A stretch of 64,000 bases of DNA from Delftia sp. PS-11 (GCF_029870285.1 NZ_JACSYA010000009.1:62001-126000); one strand, 5' to 3'; counted from the first letter of the stretch, positions 34,417-43,556 are shown. Translations and numbers: made by a program. The notes: a model not told the origin generated them from the letters alone.

Positions 34417-35135
34417 GCCGCAACAGCATCAAACTGCATACGCCCGCCGGCAAGCGCTGGCTGGAAAAAGCCACGGCGGAGGCAGCCGCGCCTAAGCTGG
34501 CCGCGCCGAAGCCGGCCGCGCCTAAGCCGGCCGCGCTGCCCGCCAAGGCTGCTGGCAAGCCGGCACCCGTGGGCACGGGTGAGATCCGCATCATCGGCGG
34601 ACAGTGGCGCCGCACCCGGCTGCCGGTGGCGCAGCGCCCGGGCCTGCGCCCCACGCCCGACCGCGTGCGCGAAACCCTGTTCAACTGGCTGGGCCAGGAC
34701 CTGGCTGGCTGGCGCTGCCTCGATGCCTTCGCGGGCACGGGCGCGCTGGGCTTCGAGGCGGCCTCGCGCGGCGCAGCCAGCGTGCTCATGAACGAGCAGG
34801 ATGCGGCCCTGGTCCAGCAGCTGCAGCGCCTGCGCGAGCGGCTGGACGCCCAGACCGTGCGCGTGCTGCGCGGCGACGCGCTGGGCTGCCTGCGCCAGGT
34901 GGCGCCCGCCACGCTGGACCTGGTGTTCCTCGACCCCCCCTTCGATCTGCTGGAAGCCTTTGCCCCCGCGCTGCTGGCGGCTGCCCAGGCCGTGGTGCCC
35001 GGCGGCTATGTCTATCTGGAGGCGCCCCAGTCCTGGGACGAGGCACGTCTGGCCGAGGCGGGCGAGCTGCAGCTGCACCGCCACCTCAAGGCAGGCGCCG
35101 TCCACGCCCATCTGCTGCGCAAGCCCCAGCCATGA
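34413..35135 (+). CDS. rsmD: 16S rRNA (guanine-N2) methyltransferase RsmD
   Basis: 240 residues, starting in an ATGA overlap with the M16 gene. After a basic start there is a short tandem repeat of A-x-PK(L/P)A units (about residues 24-45), a low-complexity linker not usual in the family. The enzyme proper starts at RIIGGQWRRTRLPV and has the SAM-binding LDAFAGTGALGFEAASRGA and the catalytic DPPF loop. It methylates G966 of 16S rRNA. Pairing with coaD is common in bacteria. Confidence 0.95.
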   Translation: MSRNSIKLHTPAGKRWLEKATAEAAAPKLAAPKPAAPKPAALPAKAAGKPAPVGTGEIRIIGGQWRRTRLPVAQRPGLRPTPDRVRETLFNWLGQDLAGWRCLDAFAGTGALGFEAASRGAASVLMNEQDAALVQQLQRLRERLDAQTVRVLRGDALGCLRQVAPATLDLVFLDPPFDLLEAFAPALLAAAQAVVPGGYVYLEAPQSWDEARLAEAGELQLHRHLKAGAVHAHLLRKPQP

Positions 35136-35241
35136 GGGGCAGCATGCGCGCCGGCGCCGACCGGCCCGCATGCTGCAGTGCAATGCATAATGCGCTTTCC
35201 GTGCCGGGACAAGGCACGCGCAGCCAAGGAGACCGACCGCC

Positions 35242-35742
35242 ATGAGCCACGACGTGATTGCCGTCTACCCCGGAACTTTCGACCCGATCACGCTGGGCCA
35301 TGAGGACGTGGTGCGCCGCGCCACCCAGCTGTTCAGCCATGTCATCGTGGCGGTGGCGGCAGGCCACCACAAGAAGACCCTGTTCAACCTGCAGGAACGC
35401 ATGGAGATGGTGCGTGAGGCCGTCTCCGTCTACCCCCATGTGCAGGTGGAGAGCTTCGATGGCCTGCTGCGCGACTTCGTGGTGGCGCGCGGCGGCAAGG
35501 CCATGGTGCGCGGCCTGCGCGCGGTCACCGATTTCGACTACGAATTCCAGCTTGCAGGCATGAACCGCACGCTGATGCCCGAGGTGGAGACCGTGTTTCT
35601 CACCCCCAGCGACCGCTACCAGTTCATCAGCAGCACCTTTGTGCGCGAGATCGCCACGCTCAATGGCGAGATCGACAAATTCGTCTCGCCAGCCGTGCGC
35701 GAGCGGCTGCTGCAGAAGGTGCGCGCCAACCGGGGCCAGTGA
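35242..35742 (+). CDS. coaD: Phosphopantetheine adenylyltransferase CoaD
   Basis: 166 residues, the usual length. It shows the nucleotidyltransferase motif YPGTFDPITLGH near the N-terminus, a RGLRAVTDFDYEFQ segment binding phosphopantetheine, and ISSTFVREI near the C-terminus. It makes dephospho-CoA, the fourth step of CoA synthesis. The same window holds panB, panC and panD, the pantothenate branch. Confidence 0.97.
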   Translation: MSHDVIAVYPGTFDPITLGHEDVVRRATQLFSHVIVAVAAGHHKKTLFNLQERMEMVREAVSVYPHVQVESFDGLLRDFVVARGGKAMVRGLRAVTDFDYEFQLAGMNRTLMPEVETVFLTPSDRYQFISSTFVREIATLNGEIDKFVSPAVRERLLQKVRANRGQ

Positions 35743-35750
35743 GCCCCCTT

Positions 35751-36827
35751 TCAACGGCCTGCCTGCACCATGTCGTGCACGAACTGCAGCTTGCGCACCG
35801 CGCCTGCCGAGGTGGCAAACGGATAGGCGTCCTCGTGCCCCAGGCTGCGGTTGAGGCTGTTGGCCAGCAGCGTCAGCGGCACCCATTGCTCCAGCATGGC
35901 GTTGAAGTCGCGCGAGGCGCCGCGCTCGAACGGGTCATGCATGTGCAGTGCAGGGTGTTGCCCATCCGATGCCGGCAGCCGGATGCTGGTGCTGTAGCTG
36001 GCAGCGGTTTCCAGCAGGTCCACCATGTGCAGATAATGGGCCCAGGTCTCGGCCCAGTCTTCCCAGGGATGGGCCGTGGCGTAGGCGCTGATGAAGCTGT
36101 CGCGCCAGCTGCCATCACTGCGGTCGCGCCGGTAGTAGTGCTCCAGCGCCTGGCCATAGTCCAGGCGTTCGTCGCCGAACAGGGTGCGAAAGTCTTCGAT
36201 GCGGCCTGCCCGCAGCACCAGCGGTTCCCAGAAAAAATGGCCGGACTCATGGCGCAGATGCCCGATCAGCGTGCGGTAGGGTTCGTGCAGCGCCATGCGC
36301 CGCCGTGCGCGCTCCGCGTCATCGGCCTCGGCCACGTTCAGGGTGATGGTGCCATTGGCATGGCCGGTCAGCACCGGCGCCTGGCCGGGCAGGTCGGCCA
36401 GCAATTCGAAGCGTGGCTGCTCCTGGCGGTGTTCGGGGCCGAGCCCCAGCTTGGACAGCGTATAGAACAGCTGCCGCTTGGCCGCTTCGATCTTGGTCCA
36501 GCGCAGCGCATTGTCGGGCGTGGACAGGTCGGGCAGCCAGTGCGTCTGCCGGCAGCTGACGCACAGCGTCTGGGGGTCGCTGGCCGGCAGCGAGAAATTG
36601 CATTGGCCCACGGGGCCCCGGTGGCCGCACAGCTTGTAGCGAGGGGCGGAGGCTGCCTTGTCGGTCAGCAGCGTCCACTGCGCGCCGGCACTGCCGTCAG
36701 GCGCCGTGCGCAGTGCGGCCACGCGCAGTAATTCCGGCACAAAAGCCAGGGCCGCGCCGCAGTGCACGCATTGCACGCTGTCGAAGAAGACCGGGTGCCC
36801 GCAGGCATCGCAGTTGAAGATACGCAT
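35751..36827 (-). CDS. Putative zinc-binding peptidase with N-terminal zinc ribbon
   Basis: 358 residues from ATG at 36827. The N-terminus is a zinc ribbon (CDACGHPVFFDSVQCVHCG) with a second Cys pair (CVSCRQTHW) near residue 95. The central metallopeptidase motif is HESGH (in RHESGHFFWEPL), followed by an Asp/Glu-rich helix. This matches the Peptidase_Mx/putative zinc-binding metallopeptidase family. No signal peptide is seen, so it is probably cytoplasmic. It converges with coaD with an 8-base gap. Confidence 0.85.
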   Translation of the reverse strand: MRIFNCDACGHPVFFDSVQCVHCGAALAFVPELLRVAALRTAPDGSAGAQWTLLTDKAASAPRYKLCGHRGPVGQCNFSLPASDPQTLCVSCRQTHWLPDLSTPDNALRWTKIEAAKRQLFYTLSKLGLGPEHRQEQPRFELLADLPGQAPVLTGHANGTITLNVAEADDAERARRRMALHEPYRTLIGHLRHESGHFFWEPLVLRAGRIEDFRTLFGDERLDYGQALEHYYRRDRSDGSWRDSFISAYATAHPWEDWAETWAHYLHMVDLLETAASYSTSIRLPASDGQHPALHMHDPFERGASRDFNAMLEQWVPLTLLANSLNRSLGHEDAYPFATSAGAVRKLQFVHDMVQAGR

Positions 36828-36854
36828 GGCCGCAAATGTACGCTGTGCGCAGGC

Positions 36855-36882
36855 AAAGAAAAAGGCCGGTATCACCGGCCTT
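36855..36882 (-). terminator. Intrinsic terminator of the BON gene
   Basis: AAGGCCGG and CCGGCCTT form a perfect stem with loop TATCA. On the minus strand it is followed by TTTCTTT. It lies about 50 bases after the BON-domain gene. Confidence 0.8.
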
Positions 36883-36930
36883 GCTCTAAAGAGCCGGCAG
36901 TGCCGCTGCGGGCGCTGCCGGCATGCGCGA

Positions 36931-37251
36931 TCAGGGGCGCACGACGATGCTGTTGCGCACCTCGCGCACATGCTTGGTCGTGCGGGCGATCTCGGCGGCG
37001 CGCGACCGTTCGGCCTCGGACTTGGCAAAGCCCGACAGCTGCACCGTGCCATTGAGCGTTTCCACGCTGATCGAGGTGGCCGATACGGTCTTGTCTTCGG
37101 CCATCTTGGCCTTCACCGAAGCGGTAATGCCTGCGTCATCGACGTAGGCGCCCACGGTCTGCTGGTCGCGGGCCACCGAGCAGGCGGTGGTGCCGAGCAC
37201 GGCAGCCCCGGCGACAAGGGCGAAAGCAATGGCGCGTGTGTATTTCTGCAT
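36931..37251 (-). CDS. BON-domain envelope protein
   Basis: 106 residues from ATG at 37251 with an AAGGAA site. An N-terminal hydrophobic segment ends in VLGTTACS, a plausible lipobox, so lipidation is likely. One BON domain follows (VDDAGITASVKAKMAEDK ... VETLNGTVQLSGFAKS), as in OsmY-type stress proteins. Such proteins bind phospholipids and protect the envelope. It lies 48 bases downstream of the DUF883 gene on the same strand. Confidence 0.9.
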   Translation of the reverse strand: MQKYTRAIAFALVAGAAVLGTTACSVARDQQTVGAYVDDAGITASVKAKMAEDKTVSATSISVETLNGTVQLSGFAKSEAERSRAAEIARTTKHVREVRNSIVVRP

Positions 37252-37299
37252 GATTTTTCCTTCTTTTGGGTGAACGAATGCGGTGCGCAAAGTATCTGC

Positions 37300-37689
37300 T
37301 TATTTGCGTGAACGTGAACTCATGAAGAACGCGGTGGCGATGGCTGCGCCCGTGGCAGCCGCCAGCAGGATGGAGCGGCCCGGCTGCTCGATGACGTAGC
37401 GCGTGGTGGCTTCGCTGGCCTGCTGCAGCTGGCGCCGGGCGCGGTCCGAACTGTCGGCGCAGAAATTGATGCCGCGCGTGGCCAGCTCCTGGGCCCGGGC
37501 CGCGAGATCGTCGATGAACGGATTGAGCTCTCTCTCCACGGCACTGATGCCTTCCTCGGCCTTGTCAAGGGCGCTGGCTGCAGCGCGACGGGTGCTCCTG
37601 GTGGCCTGCTGCGCTGTATCAGCCGCTTCCTGGACGGCCTCCTTGACGGTATCGGCGGCATGGCTCACGGCTTTCTCGGTCTGGCTCAT
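37300..37689 (-). CDS. DUF883 (ElaB/YqjD-like) membrane-anchored protein
   Basis: 129 residues: a long charged helix with Ala/Glu/Gln repeats (about 1-100), then one C-terminal hydrophobic segment (AATGAAIATAFFM) and a basic end, SSRSRK. This is the layout of stationary-phase YqjD/ElaB proteins, which tether ribosomes to the inner membrane in E. coli. Adjacent BON and DUF1328 genes suggest a small stress group. Confidence 0.9.
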   Translation of the reverse strand: MSQTEKAVSHAADTVKEAVQEAADTAQQATRSTRRAAASALDKAEEGISAVERELNPFIDDLAARAQELATRGINFCADSSDRARRQLQQASEATTRYVIEQPGRSILLAAATGAAIATAFFMSSRSRK

Positions 37690-37764
37690 GGATGATTCCT
37701 CCTCAAAACGGTCAGTGACGGTATCGGTAACGTTCGAGCGCCCAGGTGCAGCACCCGGCAGCGG

Positions 37765-37926
37765 CTATTTTCGGATCAGGCCCATCACAAAGGTGGCGAC
37801 CGCCATGATCACAAAAATATAGAACAGGATCTTGGCAATGCCCACCGCTCCGGCCGCGATGCCTCCAAAACCGAAGATGGCGGCGACCAGTGCAATCACA
37901 AAAAATACGATGGCGTAATGCAGCAT
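37765..37926 (-). CDS. DUF1328 small membrane protein
   Basis: 53 residues from ATG at 37926, which has an AGGAG site; the frame upstream of it is not coding. [20 protein letters not shown] and [19 protein letters not shown] segments form two transmembrane helices separated by a Gly-rich turn, as in the YtjA/DUF1328 family. The role is unknown, often stress-induced. Confidence 0.92.
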   Translation of the reverse strand: MLHYAIVFFVIALVAAIFGFGGIAAGAVGIAKILFYIFVIMAVATFVMGLIRK

Positions 37927-38125
37927 GTAAAGCTCCTGACGATTGTGGGTTCCAGGAAACAGTGCTGGCTCCGGGAAAACCCATGCACTGCGCGCATGGA
38001 TTGCACTGTAAGGCAAGGCGCAGCGCAGGCATGCCGGTGGCCGGCGTTGCCTGGCGTCAGGGTTGGGCGGGGCGGCGGTGTAGGAATTTTCCGGCGGCAG
38101 GGTCTCATGCCAGGGCAGGCCCGGC

Positions 38126-39091
38126 TCAGATGATTCCGCTGACCCGCTTCTCGGCAAGGTACTTTTTCATGTCCTGGATTTCGGCAAGATGTGCCGGGCC
38201 GCGCTGCAGCGCCACGCTGGTGGACAGAATATCGATGACGACAAGAGCCGCCAGGCGTGAAATCGTCGGTGTGTAGATGTTCGTGTTCTCCAGCGTCTCC
38301 ACGATGATGGTGACGTCTGCGAATTGAACGATCGGGCTGTCCGAGCCCGTGATCACAACGACCCTGGCACCGCGTTCGTGCGCGACGCGCACCACCTCGA
38401 TCAGCGAACGTGTCGTGCCGGTATTCGATATCGCAACGACCGCATCGCCCGGCCTGAGCATCGATGCGGAGATGAGCTGCTGGTGGGAGTCCTGGTTGGC
38501 AGTGCAGGGCACACCGAACAGCGGGAACTTCTGCTGGGCATCGATTGCGACGACGCCCGAGGCGCCGTAGCCATAGAACTCGATGCGCCGTGCTTCCAGC
38601 AGAACCTGGACCGCACGGTCGATCGCGCCGCGATCCAAGGCCTTGCGCGTCCAGTCCAGGCTGGTGATGGTGTGATCGAAAATCTTGGTCGCCACCACCG
38701 ACGGCGCATCCTCCTGGGTCAGCAAGGAGTGGGCCATGGGGGCGCCAAGCACCAGGCTTTGCGCCACGCGCAGCTTGAACTGCGTGAAGCCTTCGCACCC
38801 GAGGGCTGCGCAAAAGCGAAGAACCGTGGGCTCGCTCACGCCCGCCCTGGCACTCAGCTCGGCCAGACTGGTGTTGGCCGCGAACGCGGGATCCGCCAGC
38901 ACAGCATCCGCCACCAGCAGGCTGCCACGCCGCAGGCCCGGGCGTGAGCGCTCGATCAGTTCGATGATGTTCTGGTCAGTCAAAGGCGTATGGGGTTGGA
39001 AAGAGGGCGGGTCAATGATATGGCATGCCCCGTTTGCGCAAAACAGCGCTTGCTGCACTGCCTGGCTGCAGTGCGCAGGGGGGGCAGGCAC
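38126..39091 (-). CDS. RpiR-family (HexR/MurR-like) transcriptional regulator
   Basis: Up to 321 residues; the real start may be nearer 38983 (TTG), since the first 36 residues look unnatural. The N-terminal helix-turn-helix has [23 protein letters not shown]. The C-terminal SIS domain has [34 protein letters not shown] and [10 protein letters not shown], which bind a phosphosugar. It is transcribed away from a dehydrogenase (39324) and a short-chain reductase, which it probably controls through the A+T-rich region at 39130-39220. Confidence 0.93.
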   Translation of the reverse strand: MPAPPAHCSQAVQQALFCANGACHIIDPPSFQPHTPLTDQNIIELIERSRPGLRRGSLLVADAVLADPAFAANTSLAELSARAGVSEPTVLRFCAALGCEGFTQFKLRVAQSLVLGAPMAHSLLTQEDAPSVVATKIFDHTITSLDWTRKALDRGAIDRAVQVLLEARRIEFYGYGASGVVAIDAQQKFPLFGVPCTANQDSHQQLISASMLRPGDAVVAISNTGTTRSLIEVVRVAHERGARVVVITGSDSPIVQFADVTIIVETLENTNIYTPTISRLAALVVIDILSTSVALQRGPAHLAEIQDMKKYLAEKRVSGII

Positions 39092-39140
39092 GGTGGCAGT
39101 GCTGGTGCCTCCATGCCCAGGGTGATTGTTTAATTGAAAT

Positions 39141-39220
39141 CGTTAGTAATCAAAATAAAATCATCAGGGTAAACCTAGAATTTTGCATTTTTTATAAACT
39201 GTATATTATTTTCACTAACG
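39141..39220. promoter_or_regulatory. Divergent promoter region with inverted 7-bp elements
   Basis: CGTTAGT at 39141-39147 and ACTAACG at 39214-39220 are inverted copies about 66 bases apart. Each is flanked by an A+T-rich run (the shared form is CGTTAGT followed by AAAAT after a few bases). The whole stretch is much richer in A+T than the surrounding DNA. It may hold RpiR-type sites for the two divergent units. Confidence 0.35.
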
Positions 39221-39323
39221 TTTTTGGTTGGGTGCGGATGAGCCGACAAAGCGAAAGCGATGGCTTCGCCTTGTCCCTTGCCCACCTGCCTGGCTTATGG
39301 CCCCACTCTTCAGGACCTGCACC

Positions 39324-40448
39324 ATGACATCTGCCTACGGTGGTCCCGGCAAGTACATCCAGCGAGCCGCAGAAATGGACAGGCTGGCCCTGCACATTGC
39401 CCCGCTGGGGCGGAGCGCGCTGGTGCTGATCGACGGCTTTCTCCACGACCGTCTGGCGCCGTTGGTGCGAGGCCAGCTCGAACAGGCGCAGGTGGCTGCA
39501 CGCATCGAAAAATTCGCAGGCGAATGCTGCCAGCCGGAGATCGGCCGCCTGGATGCCCTGGCGCGACAGCACCATGCCGACATCATCGTCGGCATCGGCG
39601 GCGGCAAGACCGCTGACACCGCCAAGCTCGTCGCCACGGCCCTGGATGCGCGGATGGCCGTCGTGCCCACGATTGCCTCCACCGATGCACCCTGCAGCGC
39701 GGTCGCGGTGCGCTACTCGCCCGAGGGGGTCTATGAAGCATCCTTGCATCTGCCGCGCAATCCGGATGCGGTGATCGTCGATACCGCCATCGTCGCGAAG
39801 GCGCCTGCGCGGTTCCTGGTCGCAGGCATCGGCGACGCGCTGTCCACCTGGTTCGAGGCGCGCTCGAATATCGAGTCACGCTCCAGCAACTACGTGGCTG
39901 GCGGCTTCCCTCCCACACGCGCCGGGATCGCCATCGCCCGGGAATGCCACGAAGTGCTGATGCGCGATGCCTTGAAGGCGCGCATCGCAGCCGAGCGCGG
40001 CCTGTGCACTGCGGCTGTGGAAAACATCATCGAAGCGAACACCCTGCTGTCGAGCCTGGGGTTCGAGAACTGCGGCTGCGCCGCAGCGCACGGCATTCAC
40101 GACGGATTGACCGTGCTTGCCGAAACCCATGGACTGCTGCATGGCGAGAAGGTGGCGTTTGGCACGCTGTGCCTGCTGATGCTGGAAAACCGGGCGCTGG
40201 CCGAGATCGACGCCATGGTCCGCTTTTGCCAGGAGCTGGGCCTGCCCACCACGATGGCAGACCTGAATCTGCACGGCGACCTGCGTGGCTTCGCACGGCG
40301 CATTGCCGAAGCCGCGCTGGCGCCAGGCAAATGCACGCATGCCACGCCCGTCTCCATGACCGTGGATCTGGTGGCGGATGCCATCCTCGCGCTGGATGCC
40401 TTGGCATGCCGGATCGCTGCGGGCCCTCGCGTGGAGGGCAAAGGCTGA
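39324..40448 (+). CDS. Glycerol dehydrogenase-like iron/zinc alcohol dehydrogenase
   Basis: 374 residues from ATG at 39324 with AGGA upstream. It matches the GldA group: NAD motif IVGIGGGKTADTAKL, PTIASTDAPCSA, Asp in GIGDALSTWFEA and His ligands in AAAHGIHDGL and HGEKVAFG. The usual substrate is glycerol or another short polyol, but RpiR control and the neighbouring SDR suggest a different sugar alcohol or hydroxyketone. It is encoded divergently from the RpiR gene. Confidence 0.9.
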   Translation: MTSAYGGPGKYIQRAAEMDRLALHIAPLGRSALVLIDGFLHDRLAPLVRGQLEQAQVAARIEKFAGECCQPEIGRLDALARQHHADIIVGIGGGKTADTAKLVATALDARMAVVPTIASTDAPCSAVAVRYSPEGVYEASLHLPRNPDAVIVDTAIVAKAPARFLVAGIGDALSTWFEARSNIESRSSNYVAGGFPPTRAGIAIARECHEVLMRDALKARIAAERGLCTAAVENIIEANTLLSSLGFENCGCAAAHGIHDGLTVLAETHGLLHGEKVAFGTLCLLMLENRALAEIDAMVRFCQELGLPTTMADLNLHGDLRGFARRIAEAALAPGKCTHATPVSMTVDLVADAILALDALACRIAAGPRVEGKG

Positions 40449-40586
40449 GGCTCTGCGAGGATTGGCAACGCTGCAGACGCGGTGGCCCGCAGCGATATCT
40501 GCATGGCGCAGCCATGCGGCGCCGAGATGAAATCGTGAACAGGTTCTGTGTGCCCGTGTTGCAAGCTTTTGGAAAGGAGCTCTCCC

Positions 40587-41339
40587 ATGCAAGAAGTCCT
40601 CGCCAGTTTCAACCCGGCGCTGTTCCGGGGGCGCCATGCCGTGGTGTGCGGTGCATCCAGCGGTATCGGTCTGGCCATCGCCCAGGGCCTGGCCGGGCTG
40701 GGCGCGCAGGTGGTCGCAATGGGGTCCTCCCCCGCCAAGCTGCTGGCTGCCGGCAAGCAGGCAGCCAGCACCGGTATCCGCTTCGAGGCCCTGGATGTGC
40801 GCGATGCAGCGGCTGTGAAGCGCTTCATGGATTCAGTCTCCGCCATTGACATCCTGGTGAATGCCCAGGGCATTGCCCGGCCAGGGGCCGAGTGGGAGGA
40901 GGATGAGTTCCTCAATGTCATGGACATCAACCTGAGCAGCGTATTCCGGCTGACGATGGCTGCGCGCGCGCAACTGCAGGCCTCGCGTGGCTCGGTGGTC
41001 CATATTGCTTCGATGCTGAGCTACCTTGCCGACGCACAGGTGCCCGCCTATACCGCCAGCAAGAGCGGCATTCTGGGCCTGACGCGCGCGCTGGCGCACC
41101 GCTTCGGGCCCAGCGGCATACGCGTCAATGCGATTGCGCCGGGCTATCACGTCACGGACATGACGGCCAGGCTGCACGCCGATCCCGCCGATGCGCGGCG
41201 CATCGCCGAGCGTGCCGCCCTCAAGCGCTGGGGAACGGTGGAGGACCTGGTGGGGGCTGCCGCCTTCCTGTGCTCTCCCGCCGCCGCATTCATTACCGGT
41301 GCCGTGCTGGCAGTCGATGGCGGCTACCACACGGGCTGA
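40587..41339 (+). CDS. Short-chain dehydrogenase/reductase
   Basis: 250 residues from ATG at 40587 with a strong AAGGAG site. Classical SDR motifs: GASSGIGLAIA (cofactor loop), LDVRD, NAQG, catalytic Ser in HIASMLSY, and YTASK. The C-terminus ends in the common AVDGGYHTG. The nearest relatives should be 2-deoxy-gluconate or sugar-acid dehydrogenases, but the substrate cannot be fixed. It lies 138 bases after the glycerol-dehydrogenase-like gene on the same strand. Confidence 0.9.
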   Translation: MQEVLASFNPALFRGRHAVVCGASSGIGLAIAQGLAGLGAQVVAMGSSPAKLLAAGKQAASTGIRFEALDVRDAAAVKRFMDSVSAIDILVNAQGIARPGAEWEEDEFLNVMDINLSSVFRLTMAARAQLQASRGSVVHIASMLSYLADAQVPAYTASKSGILGLTRALAHRFGPSGIRVNAIAPGYHVTDMTARLHADPADARRIAERAALKRWGTVEDLVGAAAFLCSPAAAFITGAVLAVDGGYHTG

Positions 41340-41377
41340 ACCGGTGGCGGTCCTGTGCCGCTGCCACTGTGCTGCAA

Positions 41378-42727
41378 TCAGGCGGACGCGGTGCCCAGCG
41401 GGATGACCGCCGAGACCGCCGTGCCCTTGCCCAGTTCGGAGGACACGGTCAGCCGCCCGCCTGCGGCCTCGACGCGGTGGCGCATGCCCGCCAGGCCGTG
41501 GGAGTTGGGCCGCATCGAGGCGGGCTCGAAGCCCTGGCCATCGTCCTGGATCTGCACCGTCACGTAGGTGGGGTAGTTGTGCAGGGAGACCAGCACATGG
41601 CTGGCCTTGGCGTACTTGCCGATGTTGGTCAGCGATTCCTGGACGATGCGGTAGACGGTGAGCTGTGTTGATTCGGGCAGTTCCACGGGCTCCAGGTTGG
41701 CCGACACCTCGATGCCGCTGCGCTCGCCGAATTCGCGGGTGAGGATTTCCAGCGCCGTGGTCAGGCCCAGGTTGGACAGCGACGAAGGGCGAAGGTCTTC
41801 GATGATGCGGCGCTTGAGCGCGATGCCGCTGTTGAGCGTCTCCACAAGATGGCGTATGCGCTCCGCCACATCCGGCGCGTTGAGGTCGATTTTTGATTTC
41901 AGGCGGGCCACGTCGAGCTTGGCGGCCGTCAGCAGCGAGCCCAGTTCGTCGTGCAGTTCGCGCGCCAGATGGCCGCGCTCGTCCTCGCGCACCTGCTGCA
42001 GGTGGTTGGCCAGTTCGGTCAGCGTGGCCGTGCGCTCGCGCACCAGTGCTTCGAGGCGGTTGCGTTCGTCGCGCTGGATTTCCTGCTCCCGCTGGTGGGC
42101 CTGCTGCAGGGCATGGGCCTGGCGCAGGTACATGAAAAAGCCCAGCACCCCCAGGGCCGTGACGGTGGCGATGCCGATGCGCGACAGCGACAGCGTGTGC
42201 TCGATATCGCGCAGATTGCCGGCCGAGCGCTGGTCGATGCCTTCGAGCAGCCGCCCCGTGTAGTCGCGGATCGCGTCCATGTTTTCTTTGCCGACATCGG
42301 TGAAGATGACAAAGCGCCATGCTTCCTCGTTGCCCTGGCGGTACAGGCGCAGGCTCAGCTCCATCTCGCTCATCTTGCGCTCGACCTGCCGGGTCAGCGG
42401 CGTGAAGACAGCCAGCTCCTGCGGATCGCGCATGAAGATCTGGCGCAGTTCGTCCATGGTGTCGTTGATGGCCGCAATCGACTGGCTGTAAGGGTCCAGG
42501 TAGCGTTCCTCGCCCGTGAGCAGGTAGCCGCGCAGGCCGGTCTCGGCGTCCAGCATCAGGCGCAGCAGCTGGCTGATCTTGGTGCGCGTAGCCTGGGTCT
42601 GGGTCATGGCCTCCAGCGCATTTGTGGATCGCTTGTAGCTCGCTTCATTGATGCTGACCATCAAGACGGCTGCAACGATTGCGAAAGCCAAGCTGATCGC
42701 TATCCTTCGGAAATTTATCCAACGCAT
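41378..42727 (-). CDS. CHASE3-domain sensor histidine kinase (NarX class)
   Basis: 449 residues from ATG at 42727, selected by a perfect AGGAGG 5 bases before it. Two transmembrane segments (about 8-26 and 185-203) enclose a CHASE3-like periplasmic helical domain with the hallmark LMLDAETGLRGYLLTGEERYL. After a coiled coil, the HisKA_3 His259 lies in RELHDELGS. The ATPase has IVQESLTNIGKYA, DDGQGF and HGLAGMRHRVEA. The partner regulator is encoded divergently at 42868. Confidence 0.93.
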   Translation of the reverse strand: MRWINFRRIAISLAFAIVAAVLMVSINEASYKRSTNALEAMTQTQATRTKISQLLRLMLDAETGLRGYLLTGEERYLDPYSQSIAAINDTMDELRQIFMRDPQELAVFTPLTRQVERKMSEMELSLRLYRQGNEEAWRFVIFTDVGKENMDAIRDYTGRLLEGIDQRSAGNLRDIEHTLSLSRIGIATVTALGVLGFFMYLRQAHALQQAHQREQEIQRDERNRLEALVRERTATLTELANHLQQVREDERGHLARELHDELGSLLTAAKLDVARLKSKIDLNAPDVAERIRHLVETLNSGIALKRRIIEDLRPSSLSNLGLTTALEILTREFGERSGIEVSANLEPVELPESTQLTVYRIVQESLTNIGKYAKASHVLVSLHNYPTYVTVQIQDDGQGFEPASMRPNSHGLAGMRHRVEAAGGRLTVSSELGKGTAVSAVIPLGTASA

Positions 42728-42828
42728 AAGCCTCCTCTCGCCTACAAGGTCATCGCTGATATTCTGCATAATCGTGCCACCGGCAGCCGGCCACATCCGT
42801 GTTTCGATTGCCATCTTCCTTTTGTTTG

Positions 42829-42858
42829 CACGGAAATTATCCGTGTTGTTCCCGGAAC
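42829..42858. promoter_or_regulatory. Two palindromes before the response-regulator gene
   Basis: CACGGA-AATTA-TCCGTG (42829-42845) and GTTCC-C-GGAAC (42848-42858) sit side by side, just ahead of the regulator start at 42868 and within the divergent kinase/regulator gap. They are candidates for autoregulatory dimer sites. Confidence 0.4.
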
Positions 42859-42867
42859 GAGGTATTC

Positions 42868-43500
42868 ATGATCAGAATCGGCATTGTGGACGACCATGCG
42901 ATTGTGCGCTCTGGCCTTCGCCAGTTTCTTTCGGAGCATGTGGACTTGCGCGTCGTGGGGGAGGCCGCCAATGGGCGCGAGGCCATCGACCTGGTGCGCA
43001 ACCATGAAATCGATGTGCTGCTCATGGATCTGTCCATGCCCGGCCAAAGCGGCATCGATGCGCTGGCCATGCTGCGCGCCAAGGCGCCCGACATGGGCAT
43101 TCTCATCCTCAGCGGCTATCCGGAAGAGCACTATGCGATCAACCTGATTCGCCAGGGCGCCAGCGGCTATCTGAACAAGGAGTGTGATCCGCAGGAGATC
43201 GCCGAGGCCATCCGCACCGTGGCGCTGGGGCGCCGCTACCTGACGCCTTCCGTCGCAGAGCTGCTGGCCCAGCAGCTCAACCGCAAGGACGATGCGCCCG
43301 CCCACGAGCAGCTGTCGGAGCGCGAGTTCCAGGTTTTCCTCAAACTGGCACGCGGCGAGACCGCAGGTGATATTGCAAAGTCGCTGTCACTGAGCGTCAA
43401 AACGGTCAGCACTTATCGCACGCGCCTCATGGAAAAAATGGGGCTTTCTTCGAACAGTGATCTGACGTATTACGCACTGAAAAATCGCCTCATTGATTGA
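42868..43500 (+). CDS. NarL/LuxR-type response regulator
   Basis: 210 residues. The receiver has the acidic pair at 8-9 and phospho-acceptor Asp54 in LLMDLSMPG, with LSG-x-P and a conserved Lys in GYLNKE. The LuxR helix-turn-helix spans about 148-205 (LSEREFQVFLKLARGETAGDIAKSL, then VKTVSTYRTRLMEKMG). Its divergent neighbour is a CHASE3 kinase, so they form a two-component pair. Closest in layout to UvrY/GacA-like regulators. Confidence 0.93.
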   Translation: MIRIGIVDDHAIVRSGLRQFLSEHVDLRVVGEAANGREAIDLVRNHEIDVLLMDLSMPGQSGIDALAMLRAKAPDMGILILSGYPEEHYAINLIRQGASGYLNKECDPQEIAEAIRTVALGRRYLTPSVAELLAQQLNRKDDAPAHEQLSEREFQVFLKLARGETAGDIAKSLSLSVKTVSTYRTRLMEKMGLSSNSDLTYYALKNRLID

Positions 43501-43526
43501 GGTGGCGATTTTTCGAAAATAAAGAC

Positions 43527-43556
43527 CAGCCAGCCCCATACCAATGGGGGTGGCTG
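43527..43556. terminator. Bidirectional terminator
   Basis: A 13-position stem with one G-G mismatch (43527-43539 with 43544-43556, loop ACCA) lies between the convergent regulator and lone-receiver genes. On the minus strand it is followed by GTCTTTATTTT, on the plus strand by TTTC. Confidence 0.7.

Noticed and set aside
39192..39749. 185-residue minus-strand frame over the glycerol-dehydrogenase-like gene
   Set aside because: Antisense shadow of a gene with clear enzyme motifs.
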